From CAYMDP01 sp964389375 (GTDB lineage: Bacteria > Bdellovibrionota > Bdellovibrionia > Bdellovibrionales > UBA1609), in the NCBI GenBank assembly GCA_964389375.1, contig CAYMDP010000032.1:1-32857 (forward strand): DNA of 32,857 nt. The letters are read 5' to 3'. Position 1 is the first letter of the stretch. Every line of letters begins with the position of its first letter. This document shows, piece after piece, positions 1-6,745 of this stretch. The notes beneath the pieces were generated by a model, which searched no databases, had not been told where the DNA came from, and saw nothing but the letters and a program-made list of their open reading frames with translations. A program made the position numbers and the translations under genes.

Positions 1-727
1 TAAGCTGATATCGGCCACACTCACCCTCGACCATGGCGGTAGACTGCTGCTGAATCGCAGTTTTCAATTTTTCAACTTCGCCTTGCCACTCAAAGGGCAG
101 TTTTGAGTCTGAGAAGACCTTAACCGAAAGCTCACCGCCCTTGATGTAAGCGATCCGAGTGGTTTTGTTTGTATCGATAAGACGTCCATTCCAGATCCAA
201 AAACGTGATTCGGGGTAAAGGCTTGGAAGGTGGATATGCTCGAGGGGAGTGTGATTTTTTAAGGTCTGAAAGTGCTCTACCAGTGGAGGGGGAAAGAGGT
301 CGGCTTCGAGTTCAAGATCCGGAGCGAACTGAAGGGCCTTCAAAATCCATTCTGTGGATTCAGAAGCGCTTTTAGCAAGCTGGGCGCGCCGGAGCATGGC
401 ATAGTGAATTTGTTTTCGCTCACTTTCTCCCATGGGGCCCGAGCGTAAATTCTTAATATAGGTTTCGAAGATTGAAGGAAGCTCTTCGAGGGGTTTGGAA
501 AGATAATCCGCTTGAAGCAAGGCAAAGCCTTGCAGACTATTTTTTGAATCAGTCTTCTCTTGATGCTGCTGCAAGGTCCATTCTGAAAAACTAATCGCGC
601 GTCCGGATTCGCTAGCGATAAAGGCCTCAAATTCTTCTTGGGCCTGGGGATCGGCATTAATCCATAGATCTTGGGACCAGCTCACAGTTGGAATTCCAAT
701 GCTAAAGACCAACAAAATTGATTTCAT
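1..727 (-). CDS. Secreted protein, partial (runs off the left edge), possible TPR/PEGA-like protein of the Tad pilus operon
   Basis: An open frame of 242 codons read from ATG at 725-727 leftwards to the window edge without a stop, so the C-terminus is missing. The first 19 residues (MKSILLVFSIGIPTVSWSQ) look like a Sec signal peptide, which places it in the periplasm or outer membrane. After a mostly helical stretch (residues ~25-130) come an FPPPLVEHF motif and a short beta-rich part (residues ~165-225). This arrangement resembles helical-repeat proteins ending in a PEGA-type domain, but the resemblance is weak and I do not assign a family. The gene starts 11 bases after the stop of the CpaB-like gene and on the same strand, so it is probably the next gene of the Tad operon. 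In many Tad loci a secretin gene follows cpaB; this N-terminal part does not look like a secretin. Confidence 0.75.
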   Translation of the reverse strand, partial: MKSILLVFSIGIPTVSWSQDLWINADPQAQEEFEAFIASESGRAISFSEWTLQQHQEKTDSKNSLQGFALLQADYLSKPLEELPSIFETYIKNLRSGPMGESERKQIHYAMLRRAQLAKSASESTEWILKALQFAPDLELEADLFPPPLVEHFQTLKNHTPLEHIHLPSLYPESRFWIWNGRLIDTNKTTRIAYIKGGELSVKVFSDSKLPFEWQGEVEKLKTAIQQQSTAMVEGECGRYQL

Positions 728-738
728 ATTTTTTAACC

Positions 739-1302
739 TCACTCTTGGGATCGGGATTCAGTCTCGATCTCTGGTTCGCCGTAGACGATCTGCGTCTTTG
801 GGCGTTTTTTCTGTTTGGCTTTGGCTATTTCAATATGCGTTCCAGGAGAGTTGGGATTTTGAATGACCAAAAAAAAGGCCTCAAAGTGCCTTGCGATTTC
901 TGGCGCTTGATCATCGCGGGCTAAGACCGCAAATTGGTTCGGGTTTAAGGGGGCCCGAAGAATTTTTAGAGCTCTCGCTACGAGTCGACTTTTTTCAGAG
1001 CCATCTTGCGAGACCGTATAAAGATCAACGACTCCATGTTGTCCAAGAACCGAGTCCAATGCCTCAGAATTTTGAACCTCGATGGGGACTAAAACAAAAC
1101 CTGCAGGGATAAAGGTGTCGATGCCTGGATGTGATCTTCCATCGGCGGTTTCAGCTGAAGGACTCCCGAGACTAGAAATGATGCATAGAAGAATTGTGAT
1201 TCCAGCGCTTAAAATTAAAATTTTTTTCGGCTCCTCAGGAAGACCTAAGATTTGAAGCCGGTGGACCAGCTGAAGGGCCCGATTTTTAAATTTAGCGAGC
1301 AT
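739..1302 (-). CDS. CpaB/RcpC-like Flp pilus assembly protein (short form)
   Basis: 187 residues. One membrane segment at about residues 27-46 follows a basic N-terminus; the rest would be periplasmic. Residues ~62-150 carry the pattern of the C-terminal part of CpaB/RcpC: an I-P-A-G-F start, then alternating beta strands with V-x-V-P-I, a G-x-x-G/V-V-D-L-Y segment, and a later L-A-x-x-x-Q-A-P-E-I stretch. CpaB/RcpC proteins sit in the periplasm next to the secretin channel of the Tad pilus. Typical members are longer (roughly 250-300 residues) and carry a clear SAF/beta-clip domain near the N-terminus, which seems reduced here. The start overlaps the end of the preceding small gene by 11 bases, indicating translational coupling. 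Assignment rests on the pattern plus the Flp pilin and pseudopilins upstream. Confidence 0.6.
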   Translation of the reverse strand: MLAKFKNRALQLVHRLQILGLPEEPKKILILSAGITILLCIISSLGSPSAETADGRSHPGIDTFIPAGFVLVPIEVQNSEALDSVLGQHGVVDLYTVSQDGSEKSRLVARALKILRAPLNPNQFAVLARDDQAPEIARHFEAFFLVIQNPNSPGTHIEIAKAKQKKRPKTQIVYGEPEIETESRSQE

Positions 1303-1453
1303 AATTCTTTACCTCCTGCCCGAAACGATTTCTTTGCTGAGCTTTGTCTGAGTGCTGAGAAAGCCCAAGCCCCATCGAAATCAATCCAAACAAAAGTATC
1401 AAAGTCCAAAGGAGTTCATTTATGACTTGGCCGGATTTAGAACGGGATTCCAT
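1292..1453 (-). CDS. Tiny TadE-type pseudopilin-like membrane protein
   Basis: 53 residues from the ATG at 1451-1453, chosen because AAAAAAGGAG lies six bases upstream; a longer frame to 1504 has no such site. The N-terminus is basic and short, then G-Q-V-I-N-E followed by a hydrophobic stretch (residues 13-32). The glycine, four residues and glutamate at the head of the hydrophobic helix match the type IVb prepilin/pseudopilin cleavage pattern seen in TadE, TadF and Flp proteins (family knowledge). If cleaved after the glycine, the mature product would be only 45 residues, barely more than the helix. It overlaps the upstream gene by 34 bases and the downstream CpaB-like gene by 11, so it is embedded in the pilus operon. 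It may be a minor pilin or initiator; the exact role is unknown. Confidence 0.65.
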   Translation of the reverse strand: MESRSKSGQVINELLWTLILLFGLISMGLGLSQHSDKAQQRNRFGQEVKNYAR

Positions 1454-2094
1454 CGATTTCTCCTTTTTTCGAGGCTTGCAGCACAGGCACCTTTCACTTT
1501 CCATTCACTTAAACCCAAAGGTTTTAGCCAGTTTTTATCTAAATTTAAAACTTCTGCTTTCCATTGGATTTCGAGGTTTTGAAGTTTTCGAAAGGGTTTT
1601 TGAACTTCGTAGCTCGGACTTAAATCCCCAGGGGGGCTTGCATAGACCGCAAGGCCTTTTGCTGGCATTTGCCTCAGCTTTAGACGAAGAGATTTTTGTG
1701 TTCTTAATTTAGCAGAGAGAATTCTTTTCGATCTGCGGTTTTCCTGTTCAGATTTTAAGAGAAGTTGTTTTTGGCCGGCTCGAAATATCAGCTGTTTTTT
1801 TGTGACCCAAGCCAAATGGGCGCTGGCTGCTGCAATCATTTCGGGACGACCCGAGCTTAGGGCTCTTTGAAGATTTTTTTCAGCACGCTTTTTTTCACTT
1901 CTCAGCTTTCGGGCCTCAGAATTGAGTTTAAGCAGTTGGGATAGGATGAGTGAGTTCTCGTACTGAGCCTTTAGAAGGCTTCTTTGACAAATACTTTGAA
2001 TCTGAGTCGCACTTTGTAAGCTTAGACCCAGGGCGCCAAGTCCGATCAATGAAGACAGCAGCAGAGGTAAAAAGATCAAAAGTTGAATCGTCAT
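1420..2094 (-). CDS. Membrane-anchored basic coiled-coil protein of the Tad operon
   Basis: 224 residues. A hydrophobic N-terminal segment (residues 3-26) anchors the protein; residues ~35-150 are strongly helical, very rich in Lys, Arg, Gln and Leu, and likely to form a coiled coil. The C-terminal ~50 residues contain W-x-x-K-G-A-C. The start codon overlaps the stop of the TadE-like gene (ATGA at 2091-2094), so the two are translationally coupled. The position in a Tad operon and the N-terminal helix suggest a pseudopilin of the TadE/TadF/TadG group, but the usual G-x-x-x-x-E cleavage motif is not visible and I do not recognise a family. Its job is therefore given only by context. Confidence 0.7.
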   Translation of the reverse strand: MTIQLLIFLPLLLSSLIGLGALGLSLQSATQIQSICQRSLLKAQYENSLILSQLLKLNSEARKLRSEKKRAEKNLQRALSSGRPEMIAAASAHLAWVTKKQLIFRAGQKQLLLKSEQENRRSKRILSAKLRTQKSLRLKLRQMPAKGLAVYASPPGDLSPSYEVQKPFRKLQNLEIQWKAEVLNLDKNWLKPLGLSEWKVKGACAASLEKRRNRWNPVLNPAKS

Positions 2095-2471
2095 TTTCTA
2101 GTGTCCGGATTTTTCGCGGCTCGAAGAATTTGTTTTCTTGAGACTTCATAAGAGAATGCAAAGCCTAGCGATGAGGTAAGCCTCCAGTCTAGGCTTCCCA
2201 CCCATGTCAAGGGAGTTTGTTTAAGCGAAATTTTTCTTAAGTTTCCAAGGGGCAAAGCCAGGTCGATTCTTTTCTTTAGTTCCTTATGACAAAGCTGCGC
2301 TGATTGACCCTGAGCCCGACATAAAACCCCCAGATAAAGACTGTGCTTTGTCCAAATAAAGGCAAAACAGAAGTAGACCAAAACTAAGCTTGATCCAAAA
2401 AGCAGAAGACTTAAGCCCATTCCGACTAAGGACTCGATAACTGCAGTTCCATTTTGATTGATCTTTGTCAC
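2091..2471 (-). CDS. TadE-like pseudopilin
   Basis: 126 residues from a GTG start at 2469-2471. A short polar N-terminus (seven residues) ends in N-G, then T-A-V-I-E-S-L-V-G-M and a long hydrophobic helix up to about residue 38. The glycine followed by glutamate at +5 matches prepilin-peptidase sites of TadE-type pseudopilins. The rest is a small periplasmic domain with two cysteines (C-R-A-Q-G-Q-S-A-Q-L-C) that could form a disulfide. In Tad systems such proteins join the Flp pilin in the pilus or start its assembly. The gene lies 46 bases after the flp stop, with a small hairpin between them, and overlaps the next gene by four bases. No strong ribosome site is visible ahead of the GTG. Confidence 0.7.
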   Translation of the reverse strand: MTKINQNGTAVIESLVGMGLSLLLFGSSLVLVYFCFAFIWTKHSLYLGVLCRAQGQSAQLCHKELKKRIDLALPLGNLRKISLKQTPLTWVGSLDWRLTSSLGFAFSYEVSRKQILRAAKNPDTRK

Positions 2472-2482
2472 TTAGATGAATC

Positions 2483-2498
2483 CCGGTGTACAAACCGG
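2483..2498 (-). promoter_or_regulatory. Small hairpin between flp and the pseudopilin genes
   Basis: CCGGT and ACCGG flank a six-base loop in the 46-base gap after flp. A stem at this place could protect the 3' end of an abundant pilin mRNA or damp transcription into the downstream genes. The stem is only five base pairs, so this is a weak inference. Confidence 0.3.
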
Positions 2499-2517
2499 AC
2501 CCTTTTTTCAGTTTGTG

Positions 2518-2787
2518 TTAATTACTATTTTTGCTTGCGGCGCCATTCATAAAGTTGCTGAGATCCTTCTTACTAAATTCTTTCTCTGACAAAGTTTCAG
2601 TTTTTGCTTTCTTCTGAGAACCCTGAAGTGAATAGATAACGTTGGCAAAGCGTGCATTCACAACATGATTAAGGGATCTCATAATCCCGATGCTAGCCAC
2701 CGCCATAAGTGCCACGAGAATAAGATATTCGATCATGCCCTGGCCTTTTTGATTTTTAATTGTTCGGGAAAAATATCGACTCGGCAT
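2518..2787 (-). CDS. flp: Flp/Fap-type major pilin
   Basis: 89 residues. The N-terminus has a short basic leader ending K-G, then Q-G-M-I-E-Y-L-I-L-V-A-L and a hydrophobic helix, the classic Flp pilin signature (glycine cleavage site, Glu-Tyr pair in the mature helix). Cleavage by a TadV/CpaA-type prepilin peptidase would leave a small pilin with an extra hydrophilic tail (residues ~50-89, rich in Lys, Ser, Glu and Asn) that is longer than in many Flp proteins. The start is fixed by a near-perfect AAGGAGG four bases before the ATG, the strongest ribosome site in this operon, as expected for a major pilin. It is the first gene of the minus-strand Tad operon; a promoter-like sequence lies at 2848-2876. 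Tad pili mediate attachment. Confidence 0.88.
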   Translation of the reverse strand: MPSRYFSRTIKNQKGQGMIEYLILVALMAVASIGIMRSLNHVVNARFANVIYSLQGSQKKAKTETLSEKEFSKKDLSNFMNGAASKNSN

Positions 2788-2847
2788 TTGGCCTCCTTAA
2801 AAAGTAGAACAAGTGGAACTTCAGTTTTTCTAAGGATCAGATTTGCA

Positions 2848-2876
2848 ATTTTAAAGCGGGACTGAACACCGTCTAA
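2848..2876 (-). promoter_or_regulatory. Candidate sigma-70 promoter for the flp operon
   Basis: On the minus strand TTAGAC (2871-2876), 17 bases, then TAAAAT (2848-2853). Start of transcription would fall about 50 bases before the flp ATG. Found by eye; the -35 box is imperfect. Confidence 0.4.
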
Positions 2877-3040
2877 GAATGGTGAGAGTGGGCCGTGGTT
2901 CGAGCTTCGAACCCAGATCGAATCGGAACAAATGCTTAGAAGTTTTTCTGGTGAACCGCCAGATGGAATGTTTTTGGCCTAGCGGGTCGCAAAAAGGATC
3001 GGCGTACCTTTTTGAAAAGTGGGGAGAAGGGGCTATATAC

Positions 3041-3064
3041 CTAAAACGACTCCGGCGCCGGAGT
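3041..3064 (-). terminator. Possible terminator with perfect 16-base palindrome
   Basis: ACTCCGGCGCCGGAGT at 3049-3064 is a perfect palindrome that can fold as a six-base-pair GC-rich stem with a GCGC loop. On the minus strand it is followed by CGTTTTAG, a short T run, about 40 bases after the stop of the small gene. This fits a weak intrinsic terminator; the short T run leaves an operator as an alternative. Confidence 0.4.
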
Positions 3065-3105
3065 TCGGTGATTACAGCAAGCCCATCAATGCTCGCTTTC
3101 AGTGT

Positions 3106-3345
3106 TTAGGCTTTTTTAGCGACTTTTTTGGTTTTAGTCTTGCTAACTTTTTCAAGTTTGCGGCGGACGATGATCTGGCCCAAAACTTCTAGGGCTTCGC
3201 GCTGAAGGTCGTTTTCATAAACGAAGCGGTAAAAACCTTCGATCTCGGGGCTTTGGCGAAACTTTTTTATTGAGGCGGGAAGGGATTCAGACTGAACGAA
3301 ATCAATGGAGCTACCATCTTCAGAGAGTTTTACTTTTTCAGCCAT
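3106..3345 (-). CDS. Small conserved-looking protein with lysine-rich tail, unknown function
   Basis: 79 residues from the ATG at 3343-3345; GAGGAG lies eight bases upstream, and a clear promoter is 31 bases before the start. A longer frame to 3399 would begin inside the promoter, so it was not used. The protein has an acidic N-terminal half (SEDGSSIDF), a central predicted helical part (residues ~30-60) and a tail of alternating Lys, Thr and Ala (residues ~62-79) like those that bind nucleic acid. No signal peptide or membrane segment, so it should be cytoplasmic. I do not recognise the family. It is transcribed away from folD. Confidence 0.65.
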   Translation of the reverse strand: MAEKVKLSEDGSSIDFVQSESLPASIKKFRQSPEIEGFYRFVYENDLQREALEVLGQIIVRRKLEKVSKTKTKKVAKKA

Positions 3346-3375
3346 GGGGGTCTCCTCGTCAAAACATGTGCCCGC

Positions 3376-3404
3376 AAAATAACCTTGGGGCTGCGTCAAG
3401 TCAA
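3376..3404 (-). promoter_or_regulatory. Strong sigma-70-like promoter of the small basic-tailed gene
   Basis: On the minus strand TTGACT (3399-3404), exactly 17 bases, TATTTT (3376-3381). The predicted transcription start lies about 24 bases before the ATG at 3345, leaving just room for the GAGGAG ribosome site. Confidence 0.6.
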
Positions 3405-3434
3405 AGGAAAGGTCCCCAAAACTTAAGCCCTTTA

Positions 3435-3463
3435 TTGAATCCTAGGGCCTTTAAGAATAGATT
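3435..3463 (+). promoter_or_regulatory. Candidate folD promoter
   Basis: TTGAAT (3435-3440), 17 bases, TAGATT (3458-3463), about 50 bases before the folD start. Spacing is ideal; both boxes deviate slightly from consensus. Confidence 0.45.
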
Positions 3464-3516
3464 TAGACCCAAAGCGATGCGGTTTTGCCCCTTTATGGAA
3501 GTGAGTTTTTGCCAAT

Positions 3517-4389
3517 ATGCCTATGAAGATCTTAAGCGGCACCGAAGTCTCAAAGCATTTGAAAGAGGGCTTAAAGGCTTCAAGCCTTTCCCTGAAGGCT
3601 CAATTGGGGCGGCCTCCCGGTCTTGCCGTGGTCCTTGTTGGTGATGATCCAGCCAGCCAAGTCTATGTAAAAAACAAAATTAAGACCTGCCATGAACTTG
3701 GGATTGAGTCTTTTGAGCATCGTTTAAAAGAATCAGCGACTCCTGAAGAATTAAAAAAATGTGTCGGTGCTCTTAATCATGACCCCAAGGTTGATGGTAT
3801 TTTAGTGCAGCTTCCTCTGCCTAAGCAGTTTATCGAGAGTGAAGTGGTGGATTGGATTCGGCCAGATAAAGATCCCGATGCGTTAACGACCCATAATGTG
3901 GGTCTTCTGTGGAAGGGCCGTGCGATTTGCCTTCCCTGCACTCCCAGCGGAGTCATGGAAATTCTAAATTTTTACAAGATTCCCGTTGAAGGAAAAAAAG
4001 CTGTGGTCGTCGGACGCAGTCAAATTGTGGGACTTCCCATGGCGCAGTTGCTACTTGCTGCAAATGCAACGGTCGAGATCTGTCATTCAAAAACAAAGGA
4101 TCTTCGGTCTGCCTTAAAAGATGCCGACATTGTTGTCGTGGCTGCTGGACGGCCCGAGTTTTTAGGAAAAGAGGACTTTAAAAAAGATGCGGTGGTGATT
4201 GACGTTGGAATCCACCGAAAGCCAGCAAAAGATGGGACCCAAAAGCTTTGCGGAGATGTGCGTTTTGAAGAGCTCAAAGATTGGGCCCAGGCCGCGACCC
4301 CAGTTCCCGGCGGAGTCGGACCCATGACAATCGCTATCCTTATGCAAAACACCCTCAAACTCGCCGCAAGCCGGGTACCACAAAAATAA
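3517..4389 (+). CDS. folD: FolD: methylenetetrahydrofolate dehydrogenase / methenyltetrahydrofolate cyclohydrolase
   Basis: 290 residues, normal length for the family. This cytoplasmic bifunctional enzyme interconverts 5,10-methylene-THF and 10-formyl-THF through methenyl-THF, using NADP, and links serine/glycine one-carbon units to purine and formyl-Met synthesis. Visible signatures: Y-V-K-N-K (residues 50-54, with the catalytic Lys), V-D-G-I-L-V-Q-L-P-L-P, P-C-T-P-S-G-V, the Rossmann segment V-V-G-R-S-Q-I-V-G-L-P and the C-terminal T-P-V-P-G-G-V-G-P-M-T. The usual K-D-V-D-G-F segment reads K-D-P-D-A-L here. The start could also be the second Met at 3523; no strong ribosome site separates them. 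The glycine cleavage genes, which also feed methylene-THF, lie 2.3 kb away. Confidence 0.95.
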   Translation: MPMKILSGTEVSKHLKEGLKASSLSLKAQLGRPPGLAVVLVGDDPASQVYVKNKIKTCHELGIESFEHRLKESATPEELKKCVGALNHDPKVDGILVQLPLPKQFIESEVVDWIRPDKDPDALTTHNVGLLWKGRAICLPCTPSGVMEILNFYKIPVEGKKAVVVGRSQIVGLPMAQLLLAANATVEICHSKTKDLRSALKDADIVVVAAGRPEFLGKEDFKKDAVVIDVGIHRKPAKDGTQKLCGDVRFEELKDWAQAATPVPGGVGPMTIAILMQNTLKLAASRVPQK

Positions 4390-4402
4390 ATGTTCCGAGT
4401 TT

Positions 4403-4518
4403 AGGATTTTTTGGAGGAGTCTTTCCTATTTTGGAAAGTGCTCCGCCTCAGCCGTCGAACATTCTCGGTCCTCCNNNNNNNNNNTTCCAAAATAGGAAAG
4501 ACTCCTCCAAAAAAGCCT
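4403..4518. repeat. Inverted repeat flanking the assembly gap between convergent genes
   Basis: The left arm 4403-4436 and the right arm 4485-4518 are reverse complements over 34 bases with one mismatch. The left copy also folds on itself: GGAG and CTTTCC (4416-4426) pair with GGAAAG and CTCC (4433-4444) around a TATTTT loop. The right arm starts in the middle of an equivalent hairpin, so part of a second, inverted copy seems lost in the N run. The element lies where folD (plus) and the transglycosylase gene (minus) converge, and its outer end overlaps the latter's stop codon. It could be a REP-like repeated element, a bidirectional terminator, or a contig-end artefact. Confidence 0.6.
4475..4484. 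other. Assembly gap (10 Ns)
   Basis: Ten consecutive Ns. A round number such as ten is a common placeholder for a gap of unknown size, so real distances across this point are not known. Confidence 0.98.
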
Positions 4519-6502
4519 AAGCGCGATCCAGTCCCGATCTGCTTTTTAAATACTGGTCAACTGCATCTCTACAGTTTTGATTTTTGATCGGATTTGGTGG
4601 AAGTAAATTTGTAGGAAGAGTTTTTGGACCGTCTGGAATTTCAAAGCCAAACTCACTGGGCGCTACAGAAATAAAATAGGCCGCAAGGACTCGTGAAACA
4701 TAAGTGATGAGGTCACTTTTTCCCATGCGAAGTCTTGCGAATTCTTCGAAGGTGATTTTAAAACGACGGGCGTCTTCGATTTCTTGTTCGTTTTCTTTGC
4801 GCTCGCCTGCGATTTTTTTGCAGGTACCGGCTTTAGAACCAGATTGAGTGTTACAGGCCACTAAGTTACTGGCCGTCGGGCCACCTTGATAATAGGACAA
4901 CAATACTAGGGTTAAATCGTGAGGGAAAAGGGCTGCTTCTTTAGAGAATAAATTTGCAGCACCGCAAGCGGCTGAGGCAAAATAAAGCCGCTCATCCAAA
5001 GCGCTCGGCCGAGCTCCTATCTTTTGAGAAGAATCCACTCTTAATCCTAAGTTTAAGGCGGTTCCTTTGATAATCTGAAATGGACCGGCGGCTGTACTTT
5101 TTCCATTTACTTCGATTTTGTAGTTTCCACTTCGAAAGTAAGAGCTCTCAAAAATAGTGACTAAGGAAGCGTGGGGAAGAATATCAAAAGATCCAAAAAT
5201 TGCCGCGGTCAGATTTTTTACGGGATTCATAAATTCAAAGTGTTTTTGAATTGAACTTCCATTGAGAGCTTGAGCGCGTGGAGGTTTTGCTGACTGGCCT
5301 GTCCAGTACTTAATCCAGCCCTGCACTTCTTCAAGATCAATGTTGTTATTAAAATCTGCCAGCATTTTTGCGGTTCTGGGAAGGGCTTGTCCATTCAGGT
5401 TTAATGGAAAAAAGGATCCGGGCAGCTCACTTTGTATTTTGGGTTCAAGACGTGGACTAAGGGGTTTTGATTTTGTCGCACGGCTGACATCTAACAGGGC
5501 TTCGGCCTGCTCTCCCGATTTGGGATCTTTTAAGCGAAGGGTGTAAACTCTTCGGTCACTTTCTTCTGCGTCTCCACGAAGCTGAACGGAACTTGGAGAA
5601 ATGCGGCCCGCTTTTAATTCCGTCGGGTGAGATGGGGCGTCACCGGTCCGAAGAGCCTCTCCTGAGAAAGTAAAAACCGTTTCGGACTTACTCTCGCCAC
5701 GATCTTCTCTGGCGGTATCCGCAATCGAAATGTTCTTGTGCAAGTCTGACGGGGACTTGGCCACTTTAAGTTTTAGAATTTGAACATCGTAATATGAGGG
5801 GCCAAGAACAATGGCCCAATTCGTGACCCATGCAAAAGTGTCTTTTTGTAGGTCTTCTAAAGTTTGATTTAGCTGAGAGGACTGAATCTTTTTCTGGTCT
5901 TTGCGCAAATTTAGGTTTGCAAGGTAAGAGCGCACAAAAATTCGAGCTGAAGAGTTACTTTGCTTTTGTTGAACCAGATCCAAAACTCCGCGGGACTGGT
6001 CCTCGTCTTCAGAGTCTGCGAAACTTCCTGAAAGATAAAAAAGGTTTCCATTTGAAGAGCTTTTTGCTTTTACATTGGTGAAGCGAATTTCGCCCGGCTT
6101 TTGATCCGGTTTTGTTTCGAACTCGAGGGTTTCGACAAGGCCCGGAAGCGTTTCGACTTGAATTTTAACTGCAACTTTTGAAGTTCCAAAGCGGGAGTTT
6201 TTTCCATCTTCAGAAGTTCGAGTCATTTGTATTTTTCGAATGGCTTTAGCCAGGTCTAAATTTTGTTTTTCTTCAGGCGTTGGATTCTGTGGATCCTTGG
6301 GGGAGGCCGGTCCCTGAGCTTGGGAAACTCGCTTGTCTCCACCAATCGTATAGGGAATTCCTCTTTCGTTTAAAAGCCCCGTGGTCCCGGGTTCGTTGGT
6401 TCGATAGTTTTGAGAGTTAAACTCAGCGGGCTGGCAGGCGGCCAGGATAAAGCTTAAAAATGGAAGGGCTAAAAGGCCCTGAAGCTTTGATTTGCTAAGC
6501 AT
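4517..6502 (-). CDS. Lipoprotein with C-terminal SLT-type lytic transglycosylase domain
   Basis: 661 residues. Residues 1-23 form a lipoprotein signal with L-A-A-C (lipid Cys 23). Residues ~30-430 are a low-complexity and beta-rich region with no family I recognise. Residues ~440-550 match the goose-lysozyme-like SLT fold: E-S-S-Y-F with the likely catalytic Glu452, then T-A-A-G-P-F-Q-I-I-K-G-T-A at ~469-482, D-E-R-L-Y at 503-507 and L-S-Y-Y-Q-G-G at ~535-541. Such enzymes cleave murein between MurNAc and GlcNAc to give anhydro-muropeptides. AAAGGA lies seven bases before the ATG. In this organism it may serve wall growth, insertion of envelope machines or attack on other cells; the sequence does not decide. 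A Cys pair at ~550-561 could be a disulfide. Confidence 0.8.
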   Translation of the reverse strand: MLSKSKLQGLLALPFLSFILAACQPAEFNSQNYRTNEPGTTGLLNERGIPYTIGGDKRVSQAQGPASPKDPQNPTPEEKQNLDLAKAIRKIQMTRTSEDGKNSRFGTSKVAVKIQVETLPGLVETLEFETKPDQKPGEIRFTNVKAKSSSNGNLFYLSGSFADSEDEDQSRGVLDLVQQKQSNSSARIFVRSYLANLNLRKDQKKIQSSQLNQTLEDLQKDTFAWVTNWAIVLGPSYYDVQILKLKVAKSPSDLHKNISIADTAREDRGESKSETVFTFSGEALRTGDAPSHPTELKAGRISPSSVQLRGDAEESDRRVYTLRLKDPKSGEQAEALLDVSRATKSKPLSPRLEPKIQSELPGSFFPLNLNGQALPRTAKMLADFNNNIDLEEVQGWIKYWTGQSAKPPRAQALNGSSIQKHFEFMNPVKNLTAAIFGSFDILPHASLVTIFESSYFRSGNYKIEVNGKSTAAGPFQIIKGTALNLGLRVDSSQKIGARPSALDERLYFASAACGAANLFSKEAALFPHDLTLVLLSYYQGGPTASNLVACNTQSGSKAGTCKKIAGERKENEQEIEDARRFKITFEEFARLRMGKSDLITYVSRVLAAYFISVAPSEFGFEIPDGPKTLPTNLLPPNPIKNQNCRDAVDQYLKSRSGLDRA

Positions 6503-6662
6503 TTACGTTCCTTTGGGGCGTGGCCTTGGGGCCGGTCGTCCTAGGTCCCAAAGGGAGCAAAAAATTCGCCAAGCTAAGGGCTGATATCGAGCACTTGAGA
6601 TGAAAAGGGGCTTTAAAAATGTCATTTTCAGTGTCTCTAGCGACAATTTTGCGCCCTGAAGT

Positions 6663-6691
6663 TTGATCCATACCCTGGGACCTGATATCAA
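6663..6691 (+). promoter_or_regulatory. Candidate promoter of the gcvTH operon
   Basis: TTGATC (6663-6668), 17 bases, TATCAA (6686-6691). It lies about 55 bases before the gcvT ATG. A CCCCCGTGGGGG hairpin (6694-6705) follows in the predicted leader. The leader is too short for a tandem glycine riboswitch, and none of that riboswitch's conserved core is visible. Confidence 0.35.
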
Positions 6692-6745
6692 ATAGGCCCC
6701 CGTGGGGGATTGACTCGTTGAGGTCGAAAAGGGAGATTGTCGGAC

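Larger units (their letters stand above)
2788..3105. other. Intergenic stretch of 318 bases without a supported gene
   Basis: Between flp and the small minus-strand gene. It holds the flp leader and candidate promoter (2788-2876), a seven-base-pair stem at about 2897-2913 (GGTTCGA, three-base loop, TCGAACC), a five-base stem at about 2958-2974 (TCTGG/CCAGA) and a 16-base perfect palindrome at 3049-3064. A plus-strand frame across 2879-3109 has no ribosome site and no recognisable content. I see no tRNA or known small RNA fold, although clustered stems leave room for an unrecognised RNA. Confidence 0.5.

Noticed and set aside
2879..3109. 76-codon plus-strand frame upstream of flp
   Set aside because: No ribosome site and no family resemblance; it overlaps the candidate flp promoter, stems and the probable terminator.
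4281..4520. Plus-strand frame reading across the N run
   Set aside because: It runs through unknown bases and overlaps the end of folD in another frame; an artefact of the gap.
6503..6691. 62-codon minus-strand frame upstream of the transglycosylase lipoprotein
   Set aside because: It lacks a ribosome site, has no recognisable content, and covers the leader and promoter area between divergent genes.
6600..6745. Glycine riboswitch upstream of gcvT
   Set aside because: The likely leader is about 50 bases and the conserved glycine aptamer core is not seen; only a CCCCC/GGGGG hairpin is present.
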